64,000 nucleotides of DNA from Hondaea fermentalgiana (lineage: Eukaryota > Sar > Bigyra > Thraustochytrida > Thraustochytriidae). The notes beneath the pieces were generated by a model, which was not told where the DNA came from, did not search any database, and saw only the letters and a list, made by a program, of their open reading frames with translations. Below are positions 10,907-20,507 of the stretch, in pieces; the stretch's first letter is position 1; each line of letters opens with the position of its first letter. The stretch is taken from contig NPFB01000005.1 of assembly GCA_014084085.1 (NCBI GenBank), forward strand, positions 369,940 to 433,939, read 5' to 3'. The translations under genes and the position numbers were made by a program.

Positions 10907-11013
10907 ATGGAACACTTTCCCTTGATAGTGTTTCTCGAGTGACGGAGGATGAAGGATGTTGCCTCTCGCTGCGCGCAGCGAGGCACATGACCTCGTTTGT
11001 TCTTCTGCCCAAC

Positions 11014-11077
11014 AAGAAGAAAACGAAGAAGAAAACGAAGAAGAAGAAGAAGAAGAAGAAGAAGAAGAAGAAGAAGA
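11014..11077. repeat. Imperfect then perfect (AAG)n microsatellite
   Basis: A homopurine triplet tract lies about 110 bases after the stop of the giant receptor gene and just beyond the 3' end of the convergent gene. The perfect part runs from about 11037 to 11077. It separates two convergent genes only 222 bases apart and may mark or affect 3' ends. No gene is present between 10907 and 11128. Confidence 0.9.
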
Positions 11078-11128
11078 CTTCTCACAATTTATAAAGAATC
11101 TTGAATCTAAAATCAACACATTGAACGG

Positions 11129-14100
11129 CTAATTTTCATTCAACAAACGAATGAGGGCTGGAACCTTGGTAAAGGTTTCGAGAGGAAGAAGTAGCAAGGC
11201 AGCCTGCGCCTTTTTCAGGTCTTGATCAAGCCTGGTGAACGCGCTGAGCGAGAGAAGGTGGCTCATCAGGAGTGCAGCAATAAGAATGACCGTGCCAACA
11301 ATCTTGACCTGCTTTTCTTGAGCCACTGCCTCAACTTCTTCAGCATAGTAGTTTTGCATCGCATCAAACTGTTTGCCAGAGATGATGAGGTGTGGCTCGA
11401 GATTGAGGACGGCCAATTTCTTCTCGTTGAGTGAATTGAGGTCTTCTGATGAACCCGATGCCAAGTAGATCTCTTCAGCCTCAATGATTGACTTCATGTC
11501 GAGCAGCCAGTGGTCAAAAGCAAGTGCCAGGCCATGGCGCAGGTGCTCGAGTCCAGAAAACGTTTCGTCGGCAGCCGAAAAATTGGCTAGAAATCCTTCG
11601 CAGGGAACCCCACAAGCATTCTCAAAGTAGAGCTGAAACTGGGGGCCGTCCGTGTATGTGAAGGGAGGCAAATAGCTCGCTTCATCGCCATAGCGGAGCG
11701 CATAGTCTACATCCAGAAGTTCCGCGTAGAGTGCCTTCATGCGCGCAAGGCGAGACTCCCCAGATGCAACTCGCTCCCAGGCGAGGACTTCGGAGGGGTG
11801 CACAGCCCAAAGGTGGAGCAGGCTCGCTGTTGCGGCCTGCAGGCCCGCAGCGTATACTACGGCTGCTCGGATCCTCATTGTCGACTCTGCGTTCATCTGA
11901 AGGAAGTAATCTGTCCCGTAATAGGCCATAACTGTCCAGAACGAAATGCCGATATGAAAATTAAGGAAGACCGTGCGAAGGATGCGCACAGTGAGCGATT
12001 CATTCTTGATGAGCCGCTTCTCAGTTCCGACAGCATTTCCTTTGCCTCCCGATCTTGCTGGGGCCACTTTGACAGAGGCAAATCCCTGCGGCTTCTTCTT
12101 GACAGCCATATCGGGAAGACGCAAAGGTGCGACCGAAGCTGGCGACCGTCTTTGCGAAGAGTACTTTGCTTGAGAGTCTGTGCGTTCCAAGGCGTCGCTC
12201 TGCTCATGCGAGTCTTTGTTTTCTGCGCGTCCGTCGGAGCTGAGCTTGCGCTCAAGCGAACCATTTGACCCATCGTCCTCACCCATGCCTTCGTGTCCCT
12301 CAACACCTTCATCATCGAGATCGTTTTCATCTTCGTTCGTCACATCGGTTTCTTGCTGCGTTTGGAGCTGCTGCAAGCGCCTCTCCGTTCGATTGAGTAA
12401 CTTTTTGCAAATATCTTCCGGGATTGCAAGAAAAGCCTTTCCGACATGCTTCTTGCGCCTGTCGTTGCTCAAAAACATGGGCAAATACCCTTTGAAAAAA
12501 TATGCCAGAAGAAGGCACCCGACTGTGGCAAGAATGACGGTCTCCGCGAGATGGAAGAAGTCAAGGGTGGCATACGCCTCATCGCGAAACTGTCGCGCGA
12601 GATTTTCCAAAGTGTCCGAGACCTCGAAGGGGCTATTGTTGATGATAAATTGGCACGATTCCTCACATTCGAGCTGATCCTCCTCAACATGGTTGTTCAC
12701 GTGCGAGATGTACTCGAGCATTGCCACGTGAAAGCTCAGGTTCCGATAATAATCCGCATCGATTGTACTGTACACGAGAGGATCGTTCATGAGGCCGTCA
12801 AGTGTTGAGCTGCTAGATTTTTCTACCGCAGCGACCAGCTCTTGATGGTCCAACTTGAGCTCCTCGGCGAAGTCGAGAAGAAGGGCTGAGTCGTCTACGG
12901 GCGTCCGGTCATATACAGCGCCGCTCACTTCAACGGAAGGGAAGATCTTCATGAGCACCGTGAGGCTGCTCGCCACGACGAGGTGCTGAGCAAAATGCGC
13001 GTGCTTTACCATTGACGAAAGATCCAGGTATTGGGCCAGAATCTGCGTCTTGAAAACTGCCTCGGCGATGGTAAAAATGGTAAAGAAGACAACGAAGCGC
13101 CGAGCAAATCGTCCAAATCGTTGCAAGTTGGGGTCCTTGCGCTGCAGCTTGCGCATGACCCGGCGGTGGACTTGCGAGATTTCCAGACCGCGGCTATCAA
13201 GCGCACCTGCTGAGCTCTCGCCAATGCTTTCACCAGCGCCACGCGATCTCCGGCGATTACCGCCACCACGTCGCGAGCTGTTGTATGAGCCGACGCTCTC
13301 GTTACCAGAGATTCCCGAGGCATCTTTCTTTTGCTGCTTTTTTCGTCCCCTGGAGCCTGCTGAAATGGCAGAAAATTTACCCGAGCCCAGCGGATTGACG
13401 CGCTCGTTTGCTTCTGCATCCTGGTAGGATCCTTTCGAGATGCGGGGAGATGCCATCTCCTCGCTGACGTTGGATTGTCCGTCGTCTTCCTCACCGACTT
13501 CGGACTCGGACCCGTCAAAATCGCTATTGTCTTCCTCATCACTTACAAGCGTGGACATCTTGGTCTCTTCCTTTGCGCGAGTAGAGCTGTTTGCAACGGA
13601 GGGAGATTGTAACGCGCGGCTTCGCCCCGTCACGGATGCGTGGCCAAAGAGGTTCTGATCAGTGATGGCATGGAAAGCAACCATGTATATGGAGACATGA
13701 AAGTTGACGGTCGAGTCAACTTTGTTCTTATATTCGATGAGACGAGCGCTAACCTTAAACGCCTGAGCGTTCAGGGTTGCCTCGCGCTCCTTGCGGTACT
13801 GTACTGAATTGTCTTCGTCGTCAAAGAAGTCGATAAGGATATCAGAAATGTGCAAGTTCATGGCAAAAACGTCGCTTTCGTCAAAGCCGAGAGCCTCGCA
13901 AGCATTCTGCGTAAAGGACGTGACGAAGCCAGTCTTTGCGTCGACCATGAGGAGGTGCTGGCCAGCCGGTTGCGGGACACGTTTGAAACGACCAATGAGA
14001 ATGAGCTCGCTATTTGTGTTGGTACTTGGCGTGACCTCAAAATCTGTGGCCATGATGTATCCCTTTCCGTGCATGCCAAAGATGCGACGCGTTTGCGTTG

Positions 14101-15976
14101 CGAACTCACTGTCCGTGGTGATGAACTGCTTGAGGAACATATCGTGCATCTCTGCAAACGGTGAGGGGCAGAGAATGCTAACATTGCGACCAATGATTTC
14201 GTTCTTGGAGAAGCCGAAGAGGCTGCACATGGCGTCCGAGACCTCGAGGACCTGACCGAGCGTACTCGAGTTGCCACTGATGGTGGCCACTGCAGACCCA
14301 TGGCCTTCGTCGAAATTGTTCGCCGAGGAAAGCTCGCGCTCGAGAGCGATAGCAGACTCCCGATCGTTCATGACGTAGTAATAGTAGAGTGCATAGAGAC
14401 GGAGACCCTCGCGATTGGAGCGCGAGAGCTTGCGCAAACGCGTTAGATGGTACCTGCACTTGGAAGACTCCTCGTGTACCTTTGCACCTTGTTGGAGAAT
14501 TTGGCTGAGCGTACAATTGCCGTGTGTAATCTTTTTCCAAAAGCTCGTTGTGTAACGAAGGGTCGAGATGAGAGACTTGCGAGCCTCGGCAAGATGCTGA
14601 TCGAGCTGAACAAAGGAGACAGATCCGGACGAGAAGGTCTGCGACTCAGCGTTGCGCTTGTTGTGGCAGAAGAGAGTAAAGTCGAGATCGAATGGGAGTT
14701 GCGACTGACGTACACGCGTCAAGAGGTTGAGCGCAAAGATGATACGATTTCCAGCGCTCGAAGCAAGAAGGCTCACGTACAGACTGATGTACGGATTGTC
14801 GGGAAGCATTTCGAGGGCGTGGCGATACGCCTTCTCGGCTTCACCACTAAAGGCAAACTCCTCGGAAGCATGGGCATTCTGGTGCAGCAGACGGAGGCGA
14901 GTCTCAAGCAGGTACGGGCTCTGCGCAAAGATGTTCTCGGAAGAGGCCTTGAGTTTTTCGATGCGATGGTAGACGAGGGCAATAACTGAAGTTATGACAA
15001 AGGTCGTCGGTACAGCCAAGAGGAGGAACGAGCTGTTATCGGTGGCATCGTTGACAGAGTTGGCGACGAAGGCACAAATCCCGCCCCAAGCCACGAGCGC
15101 CCCGCTTGCGGCTGCAAAGACGTTCCACTTGATGTTGTAGAAGGGAAGAAAGTACCAATAGCCGCCCATGATGATGAGTCCGCAAATAAAGATGATGGCC
15201 GCGAGAGCGTTGGAGGCCGCGCGTGTGACAGTCGACTGCACTTGCGTCTGCTTGGGAAGCATGAGCATGTACAAGATCGTGCAGAGGGCGCGCATGAGCG
15301 TGACGAGGCATTCCACACGTCCGTGAGGCATGGCAAAGAGCTTGTTGTTGCGACCTTTGATTGTGTAGGGGCTCTGATTGAAGACCACGAGAGCGTATAT
15401 GGAGGTTGCAATGACATGAAATGCCAAGACGAGACACGCAATGCTCTGCTCCACGACGTAGCCGGAACCTTCGCAAGTGAGAATGTTTGAAGAGTAGGTC
15501 ATGTCGCAGCGCAGAACTCGCAACAAGACAACGAGTATCGGGATCTGCAGAACTGTTTGGTTGAGCTTGAAAAGAAAGTCTACAAGCGGGGCCACGAAGG
15601 AATAGCGCGAGGTATTGTTCATGTCATCAAGACCCATGAGACAGACACCGACGATCATGACCATCACCGAAACTCCTGCTGTCACCATGAGACTGAGCAT
15701 GGCAAAGTCGCTCGAGAGAGGCATGAATCCAAATGACACCACACGAAGAGCGGGTTCTATGACGTCCACGAGAATGTGGTGCGTGCTTGACGCGGTCTGG
15801 ATCGCGACAGCGAAATAAAGCATTTGCAGGGTGGTGATGGCGGTGCTCAAGTAAAAGAATCTCTCTGCAGTCGTGATGTTTTGATTGATCTGATACAGTC
15901 CACCGTACCCGATCCGCCGCGCCTTTTCGATGACGCTGACATGTTCCTTGTGCACAGTTGTGGCATGAAGGTCCAT
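11129..15976 (-). CDS. Polytopic TmcB/TmcC-like membrane protein with PAS domains
   Basis: The 1615-residue protein starts with a hydrophobic block (about residues 38-340, several predicted spans). A soluble helical region follows, with TPR-like spacing (LRLLHQNAHASEEFAFSGEA onward, about 360-550). A PAS domain sits at about 560-630 (AMCSLFGFSKNEIIGRNVSI) and a second PAS-like segment at about 670-740 (NACEALGFDESDVF). A long acidic/serine-rich linker follows, then further spans at about 960, 1150, 1345 and 1570 separated by extracytosolic loops. This order matches the TmcB/TmcC-like PAS family, which is expanded in ciliates and other protists and whose function is poorly defined. A role as a membrane sensor is inferred. 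The start is the first ATG of the frame. It converges with the giant receptor gene. No intron is apparent. Confidence 0.75.
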   Translation of the reverse strand: MDLHATTVHKEHVSVIEKARRIGYGGLYQINQNITTAERFFYLSTAITTLQMLYFAVAIQTASSTHHILVDVIEPALRVVSFGFMPLSSDFAMLSLMVTAGVSVMVMIVGVCLMGLDDMNNTSRYSFVAPLVDFLFKLNQTVLQIPILVVLLRVLRCDMTYSSNILTCEGSGYVVEQSIACLVLAFHVIATSIYALVVFNQSPYTIKGRNNKLFAMPHGRVECLVTLMRALCTILYMLMLPKQTQVQSTVTRAASNALAAIIFICGLIIMGGYWYFLPFYNIKWNVFAAASGALVAWGGICAFVANSVNDATDNSSFLLLAVPTTFVITSVIALVYHRIEKLKASSENIFAQSPYLLETRLRLLHQNAHASEEFAFSGEAEKAYRHALEMLPDNPYISLYVSLLASSAGNRIIFALNLLTRVRQSQLPFDLDFTLFCHNKRNAESQTFSSGSVSFVQLDQHLAEARKSLISTLRYTTSFWKKITHGNCTLSQILQQGAKVHEESSKCRYHLTRLRKLSRSNREGLRLYALYYYYVMNDRESAIALERELSSANNFDEGHGSAVATISGNSSTLGQVLEVSDAMCSLFGFSKNEIIGRNVSILCPSPFAEMHDMFLKQFITTDSEFATQTRRIFGMHGKGYIMATDFEVTPSTNTNSELILIGRFKRVPQPAGQHLLMVDAKTGFVTSFTQNACEALGFDESDVFAMNLHISDILIDFFDDEDNSVQYRKEREATLNAQAFKVSARLIEYKNKVDSTVNFHVSIYMVAFHAITDQNLFGHASVTGRSRALQSPSVANSSTRAKEETKMSTLVSDEEDNSDFDGSESEVGEEDDGQSNVSEEMASPRISKGSYQDAEANERVNPLGSGKFSAISAGSRGRKKQQKKDASGISGNESVGSYNSSRRGGGNRRRSRGAGESIGESSAGALDSRGLEISQVHRRVMRKLQRKDPNLQRFGRFARRFVVFFTIFTIAEAVFKTQILAQYLDLSSMVKHAHFAQHLVVASSLTVLMKIFPSVEVSGAVYDRTPVDDSALLLDFAEELKLDHQELVAAVEKSSSSTLDGLMNDPLVYSTIDADYYRNLSFHVAMLEYISHVNNHVEEDQLECEESCQFIINNSPFEVSDTLENLARQFRDEAYATLDFFHLAETVILATVGCLLLAYFFKGYLPMFLSNDRRKKHVGKAFLAIPEDICKKLLNRTERRLQQLQTQQETDVTNEDENDLDDEGVEGHEGMGEDDGSNGSLERKLSSDGRAENKDSHEQSDALERTDSQAKYSSQRRSPASVAPLRLPDMAVKKKPQGFASVKVAPARSGGKGNAVGTEKRLIKNESLTVRILRTVFLNFHIGISFWTVMAYYGTDYFLQMNAESTMRIRAAVVYAAGLQAATASLLHLWAVHPSEVLAWERVASGESRLARMKALYAELLDVDYALRYGDEASYLPPFTYTDGPQFQLYFENACGVPCEGFLANFSAADETFSGLEHLRHGLALAFDHWLLDMKSIIEAEEIYLASGSSEDLNSLNEKKLAVLNLEPHLIISGKQFDAMQNYYAEEVEAVAQEKQVKIVGTVILIAALLMSHLLSLSAFTRLDQDLKKAQAALLLLPLETFTKVPALIRLLNEN

Positions 15977-16632
15977 TCTATGATTAGAGCGAGACTTTGT
16001 TTTTTGTAGCCGTGAGTATTACGAGGGGTTTCTGGCAGGTGACGAGAAGTTATACTGTCAGACCGAGCGAACGTCGAGCGCACTCCTTGTGCTTGCCCTT
16101 TCGTTTACGAACCAAACAAAGCTTGCGTACGTGCCTTCCTATGAAGACGGACTTGCGAGCGTGCGGCACAGCACGGCGCAAGACGCAAGCAAGCCAAGGC
16201 CACTTCACAAGGCACGCGTGGCCTTACTGCTATTGACAGTATGCTTTGCGAGAAAAAGCGCGCCTCCACCCGCGAATCGCGTCAGAAACGAAACGTACTC
16301 GCTGGCGGGGGATTGTTTGATACACAGAGGCTATTTTGCTGTCAATCTCTAGGCTAGTTGGTCATTACTGTCAGTTGTACAGACGAATAACGACGTTGTG
16401 CTAAGCCGTGGCTTCTCGTACGAGGGGCCAGTTTCCTACAAAATTTACGTCTGACAACAGCAAAGTAGCAAATCTGGGGCAAAACGGACACATACCCGTT
16501 CATTGCATGACCCTTCCTGACCCTGACTTCCGTTCAGTCGCGACTGCTTGGAATCAATCAGATAGTCGTTACCAATTTACTCTCTCGTATATCCCTGACT
16601 CCTTCCCTCTTGCTTCCTTCAAGATGGCTCGA

Positions 16633-16657
16633 CTGCAGTCTGCGGAGCAGACTGCAG
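16633..16657. repeat. Perfect 11-bp inverted repeat with 3-base loop
   Basis: CTGCAGTCTGC, then GGA, then GCAGACTGCAG. It lies about 660 bases upstream of the start of the TmcB-like gene. It could be a folded RNA element or a dyad protein-binding site. Confidence 0.85.
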
Positions 16658-16816
16658 CCAGTCCACGGAGCATACGCGTTAGGAAAAGGTAGCACGACGT
16701 GATCCGCGGTCATTTGTTTAAGCCACCCCTCGCACGAGCATGCTGGTGTGATTGCGCCGTTCAGTAGGTTTGGTTCAATTCTTCATCCCATCCCCATCCC
16801 CCCCCCCAACCGTCAT

Positions 16817-16864
16817 GTCGCCAGATGCCCGCGTCGCCAGATGTCCGCGTCGCCAGAGGTTTGC
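16817..16864. repeat. 16-bp tandem repeat, three copies
   Basis: The unit GTCGCCAGATGCCCGC is followed by GTCGCCAGATGTCCGC and a more diverged third copy, GTCGCCAGAGGTTTGC. It follows a poly-C run in the spacer upstream of the TmcB-like gene. Confidence 0.85.
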
Positions 16865-17764
16865 ATCACGAGCCGCAGATTGAAGCAAAGTCGCCACTTC
16901 ACCGGCCGCAGCCTGTGAAGCCGACCCCTCAAGTCCCCGTGCGACTCAACTTCCTTGCTCGTAATGCGCGCGACCGCCACGCTGCCAAGGCCCTGCGGCC
17001 ACCCTGGCCAGGGACACAACTCCTCAACGGCTCAATTTTTTTATGGTCGATAACCAACCCCAACGAACACCCCTTTTGAGTCGCTCGGATCAGCTACCAA
17101 GCTGGAGACGACCCAACAATCAGGTGCTAAAAGGAAACTTGGTGGGTGCAAGAGGTAGTTTGATGGGTGCAGAGTCGCTGCTTGGCAGAAACTTCATGCG
17201 GTCTTCCTGCTATAGACTGGTGATCCGTGGTTTTGCATGAACAAACAATCTCCGGAGGTCAGCCGCGGGCCTCGCCATACTCTGTCACTGCTACGCACTC
17301 TATATGATTGAATCCTTTGTGACGAAGGTTGGCAGAATTTTCAACGACTTCACCACATTGCGGTGGGGGTCGGAGCTTGTCTTTCCGTCGCTTGTCCCAA
17401 TTCTGTTGTTGGTCTCGCTGAGCTACTTTTGCCAAAAAAAACACCCACGTACATTCCTTTCGCTATACGCCTAGGGTTGTTGGATGTGGGTGCAAGGCCT
17501 TGAAATGGTTAAGTAACATAGACTTGAGGCCATATTCTCCATGTCCTTGCTGCTAGATCAATAAGCCTTGGGCCAACGTGGCGTGGCCCTGGTAGCAGTT
17601 TCAGGACATGCATCGCATGAAGGAAGTTGAGAAAAAGTCTTACAAGAGATTCGCGGGTGCACACGTGCACTCTCCCAATGTTTCGTTCTTTCGCTCAAGA
17701 CATGGAGGCTACTCCCAGTTTTCTGTGTAATCGAGCCTCGAGAAGGAGACCCGCCCACCTTGTC

Positions 17765-17818
17765 GACAACTTTGAGCGCGCAGAGAAACTTGACAACTTT
17801 GGGCGCGCAGAGAAACTT
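17765..17818. repeat. 27-bp direct tandem duplication
   Basis: Two abutting 27-base copies (17765-17791 and 17792-17818) begin GACAACTTTG and end GCGCAGAGAAACTT, differing at one base. They lie about 340 bases beyond the 3' end of the Rac gene. The near-identity suggests a recent replication-slippage event or selection for two sites. Confidence 0.9.
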
Positions 17819-18157
17819 TTCATGAATAAGAGAAAGAACGATGCGCAGTAGGAATAAATCGCTCTCTTTCATCCAGGTTTGAGGTTACCACGCATCCCGT
17901 GGCAAAATCATCATCTCTCGTCAAGATGATTCAGAGGACTGCTGAAATTTGCCAATCTTCGACCGATGTGGCTTCGGATATACGCACAGCCTGCGTCAAG
18001 AAGTTGGCCCTGACTGGACCTATGTAGGAAGACAAGACACAAGTTTGCTGCCGTTCACAACCACCACAGGATCAAGCTTGGAGAGAGAAATTTCTATACT
18101 CGCAATCAGAACAACAGGCAGACAATTGCATCAACATGTACGTTTCGAAGTAATTTT

Positions 18158-18936
18158 TCACAAGACGACGCACTTGCTATCCTTTTTGGGCTTCGCGGTC
18201 TGCGTCAGAATGACACAGCGGATGGCCTCGTCAAAGACGGCCTTGAGGCCAGCCTGTGTCAGGGCCGAGCACCTGTACATTCCATCGAAAATAGCGTTGA
18301 AGATCCCGAGTCAAGCAACACAGAGGGTTAAGGTCGTTTGATCGTTTGATTGATCAGTCAAAAGACGACACGCATCAAACAGTGTCAGTCAGTCAGTCAG
18401 TCAGTCAGTCTGTCGGTCAATTATCAAGGATATCCGCTAGAGATAGCGCAAGAAGCGCGTGCAACTTACTCGAGATATTTGTAGGCGCCAATCTCCTTGG
18501 CAAGCTGGTAGCCCTGGTCGTCCCGGATGGGGGCCTGGCCCATGCTCTTGAGCCTGTTGATGGTGTCCGGGTCGTCACGGAGATCGAGCTTGGTGCCAAC
18601 AAGAATGAAGGGAACGTTGGTCGCGTGATGTGCAATTTCGGGTCGCCACTTGGTCTTGACGTTTTCGAAGGACGATGGGCTGATGATGGAGAAGCAAATA
18701 AGGAAAACATCCGTCTGCGGGTAGCTCAGAGGCCGCAAGCGGTCGTAGTCCTCCTGACCTGCCGTATCCCAAAGACCGAGGTTGATGGGCTTGCCGTCGA
18801 CCATGACGTTAGCGCTGTAGTTATCGAACACAGTCGGGATGTACTCGCCGGGGAAGGCATTGGTCGTGTACGAGATCAGCAGACAGGTCTTGCCGACAGC
18901 GCCATCGCCAACGACGACACACTTGATGTTTTGCAT
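18158..18936 (-). CDS. RAC: Rac-family small GTPase (two exons)
   Basis: Exon 1 (18470-18936) and exon 2 (18158-18272) join to a 193-residue protein, the usual Rac length. The start [17 protein letters not shown] matches the canonical Rac N terminus, so ATG 18936 is preferred over an in-frame ATG 105 bases upstream. P-loop GDGAVGKT, effector loop [26 protein letters not shown] with the catalytic Gln, GTKLDLRDD and the CSALTQ guanine-binding motif are all present. The C terminus is CVVL after a lysine-rich stretch. By the CAAX rule, Leu predicts geranylgeranylation. Role by family: membrane-bound switch controlling actin, which fits the myosin I and BAR proteins in this window. The splice joins CTCGA to GTGCTCGG and restores KYLE-CSAL. 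Confidence 0.95.
18273..18469 (-). other. Spliceosomal intron of the Rac gene
   Basis: The 197-base intron has donor GTAAGT (sense strand, at 18469) and acceptor TGTACAG ending at 18273. It interrupts a Glu codon after its second base. Removing it restores the Rac C terminus. It contains a (CAGT)n array at about 18381-18419. Confidence 0.9.
18381..18419. repeat. (CAGT)n tetranucleotide array in the Rac intron
   Basis: About nine consecutive or near-consecutive CAGT units lie within the Rac intron. It is length-variable sequence of a kind common in the spacers of this window. Confidence 0.85.
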
Positions 18937-19674
18937 CGTGTCTTTGTGCTTTTGGCGGTGGAGTCCTACGTTGGTGCTTTCTGTAGTCAAGAACTCTGTG
19001 GGTCGCGAGAGCGCCGGTTTCTCTCTATCGTCAGTCGTCAAACAATACTTCTCCCTTCACATTGCGCCTCCGCTCACTCTCCTGGCTCGCGATAAGGGTG
19101 TGCACGCTCTACGAGCGAGGGAAAGAGAGGAGAGAAAGCACGCGCAGGCGCCTCATTCGAGGCACATGCAGGAGGAAAGGAAGAACCTTCGTTATCCTCT
19201 CCTCTCTCTCCCCAAGAAACCATCGCCAACAAACGACATGTCTTCACTCCGTGTGCCTGCGAGCGTGCGAGCGTGCGAACGCACGTCGTCTCAAGGGCAG
19301 AGCAGTCGAAGTCGGTCGGTCGGTCGGTCGCGGGGTCGGCCATTCACTCCTTTCCCACGCAGAGAGCCTCCCTCGTTCTCGCGCGCACAGACACGCAGGC
19401 ACGCAGGCGGAATTATCGGGCGGCCTCAGCGGCAACGTTCTCCTGCTCGAGCCCGCGCTGCGCGTCGAGCAGCAGCAGCAGCAGCAGCAGTGCGAGGTAG
19501 AGAGCGAGCGAGCGAGGTCTTCGCCATCCTCCTGTTCAAAACCATCCTCTTCTCGGTGCATGCAGCGTGCGCATCCCTCCCGTCCACGCGGGCGCGACGG
19601 CGCGAGAGTGCGGGCAGTGGGAGCGCGGCGGGCAGGTGGTGGCGGTGCCTACGGTTCGACGTACCTTGCGGAGC

Positions 19675-19706
<32 letters not shown>

Positions 19707-20507
19707 GGTGGCGAGCGAGACTGCTGCCTCGTCCATGCCCCGCGCGCGCTGGCCGACGCTCCCACTGGGGACCTGCGCGCCGACTGAGAGTCCTGGCGCA
19801 CTCTGGCGTCCACTGAGGTGCGTCTCTGAGACATACCACTGGGGTTCTGCAATAATTTGTAGAGAGAAGGTCTGCATCGGCTCGCCGATCGAGGAGGCAG
19901 TGTCTAAGTAGGGCGTTGTGAGAGCCCGGGAAGTTGCAATCAGCGCGAAGTGCGGTCGCCCCCCTCGCCGTGGGCAGGTGGACAAATCTCGCTGAGACTA
20001 TCTCCACTGAGTGACGCTCGAAACAGTGGCGTGCGACATACTTAGGAGAGAGCTGTGGATATGGTGTGGGTGGTACCCCCCCACCCCATGTAACCGTATA
20101 GGTGAAGCCGAAGTAGTTATTCGAGAGACTATGAGCGCACCCCCCCCCAGCTCAAGATCAACTTTGCCCTTACCATGATTGCTTTTCTCGCGCCGACCAG
20201 GCGGACAGCCCCCTTGACAACAAAGTATATCCTTGACTACTCATTACAAAAAGCGTTGCGGAGGTGAAGCGTTGCATACGTACAGACTGGCACCGGGGCT
20301 GGCTCGAAATGAGAAATGAAGATATAAATGACTTTTGGCGGATGGGTTTTCTCATTTGTAGCTGTCAGAATCTGGTGTATACTGCGCATGTAGTATGCGT
20401 TGGCGCCAAGAAGGGACGAGATCGGGGACGCTTTGGAGGACGCAAATACGTACGCACGCGCGAAGGCAGGCAGGCAAGCAAGCACGCGAGCACGTGAGCA
20501 CGCCAAG
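18937..20507. other. Divergent intergenic region between Rac and the ubiquitin-like gene
   Basis: This 1.57 kb spacer separates two divergently transcribed genes and should hold both promoters. It is GC-rich with few stops, so overlapping frames are open on both strands. Their products are arginine/serine-rich, show no domain and follow the simple repeats, so I do not call them genes. It contains (GGTC)n at 19311-19330, (AGC)n at about 19470-19490 and (GGC)n at about 19676-19704. Confidence 0.6.
19676..19704. repeat. (GGC)n trinucleotide tract
   Basis: An uninterrupted GGC run lies in the Rac upstream spacer, with (AGC)n and (GGTC)n tracts within 400 bases. Confidence 0.85.

Larger units (their letters stand above)
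15977..18157. other. Intergenic region, no supportable gene; short tandem repeats and a hairpin
   Basis: This 2.2 kb spacer lies between the TmcB-like gene start and the Rac gene 3' end. It is less GC-rich than other spacers, and open frames in it are short and resemble no family I know. It holds a perfect 11-bp hairpin (16633-16657), a 16-bp unit in three tandem copies (16817-16864) and a 27-bp unit in two tandem copies (17765-17818). The end near 15977 should contain the TmcB-like promoter. No TATA box or other clear core element was identified. Confidence 0.6.

Noticed and set aside
17558..17872. A 104-residue minus-strand frame with the internal repeat KFLCAPKVV/KFLCALKVV
   Set aside because: The peptide repeat is only the 27-bp DNA duplication read in one frame; nothing else suggests a protein.
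18839..19816. A 325-residue + strand frame upstream of Rac
   Set aside because: It begins antisense to Rac exon 1 and continues through GGTC, AGC and GGC repeats. Composition is repeat-driven.
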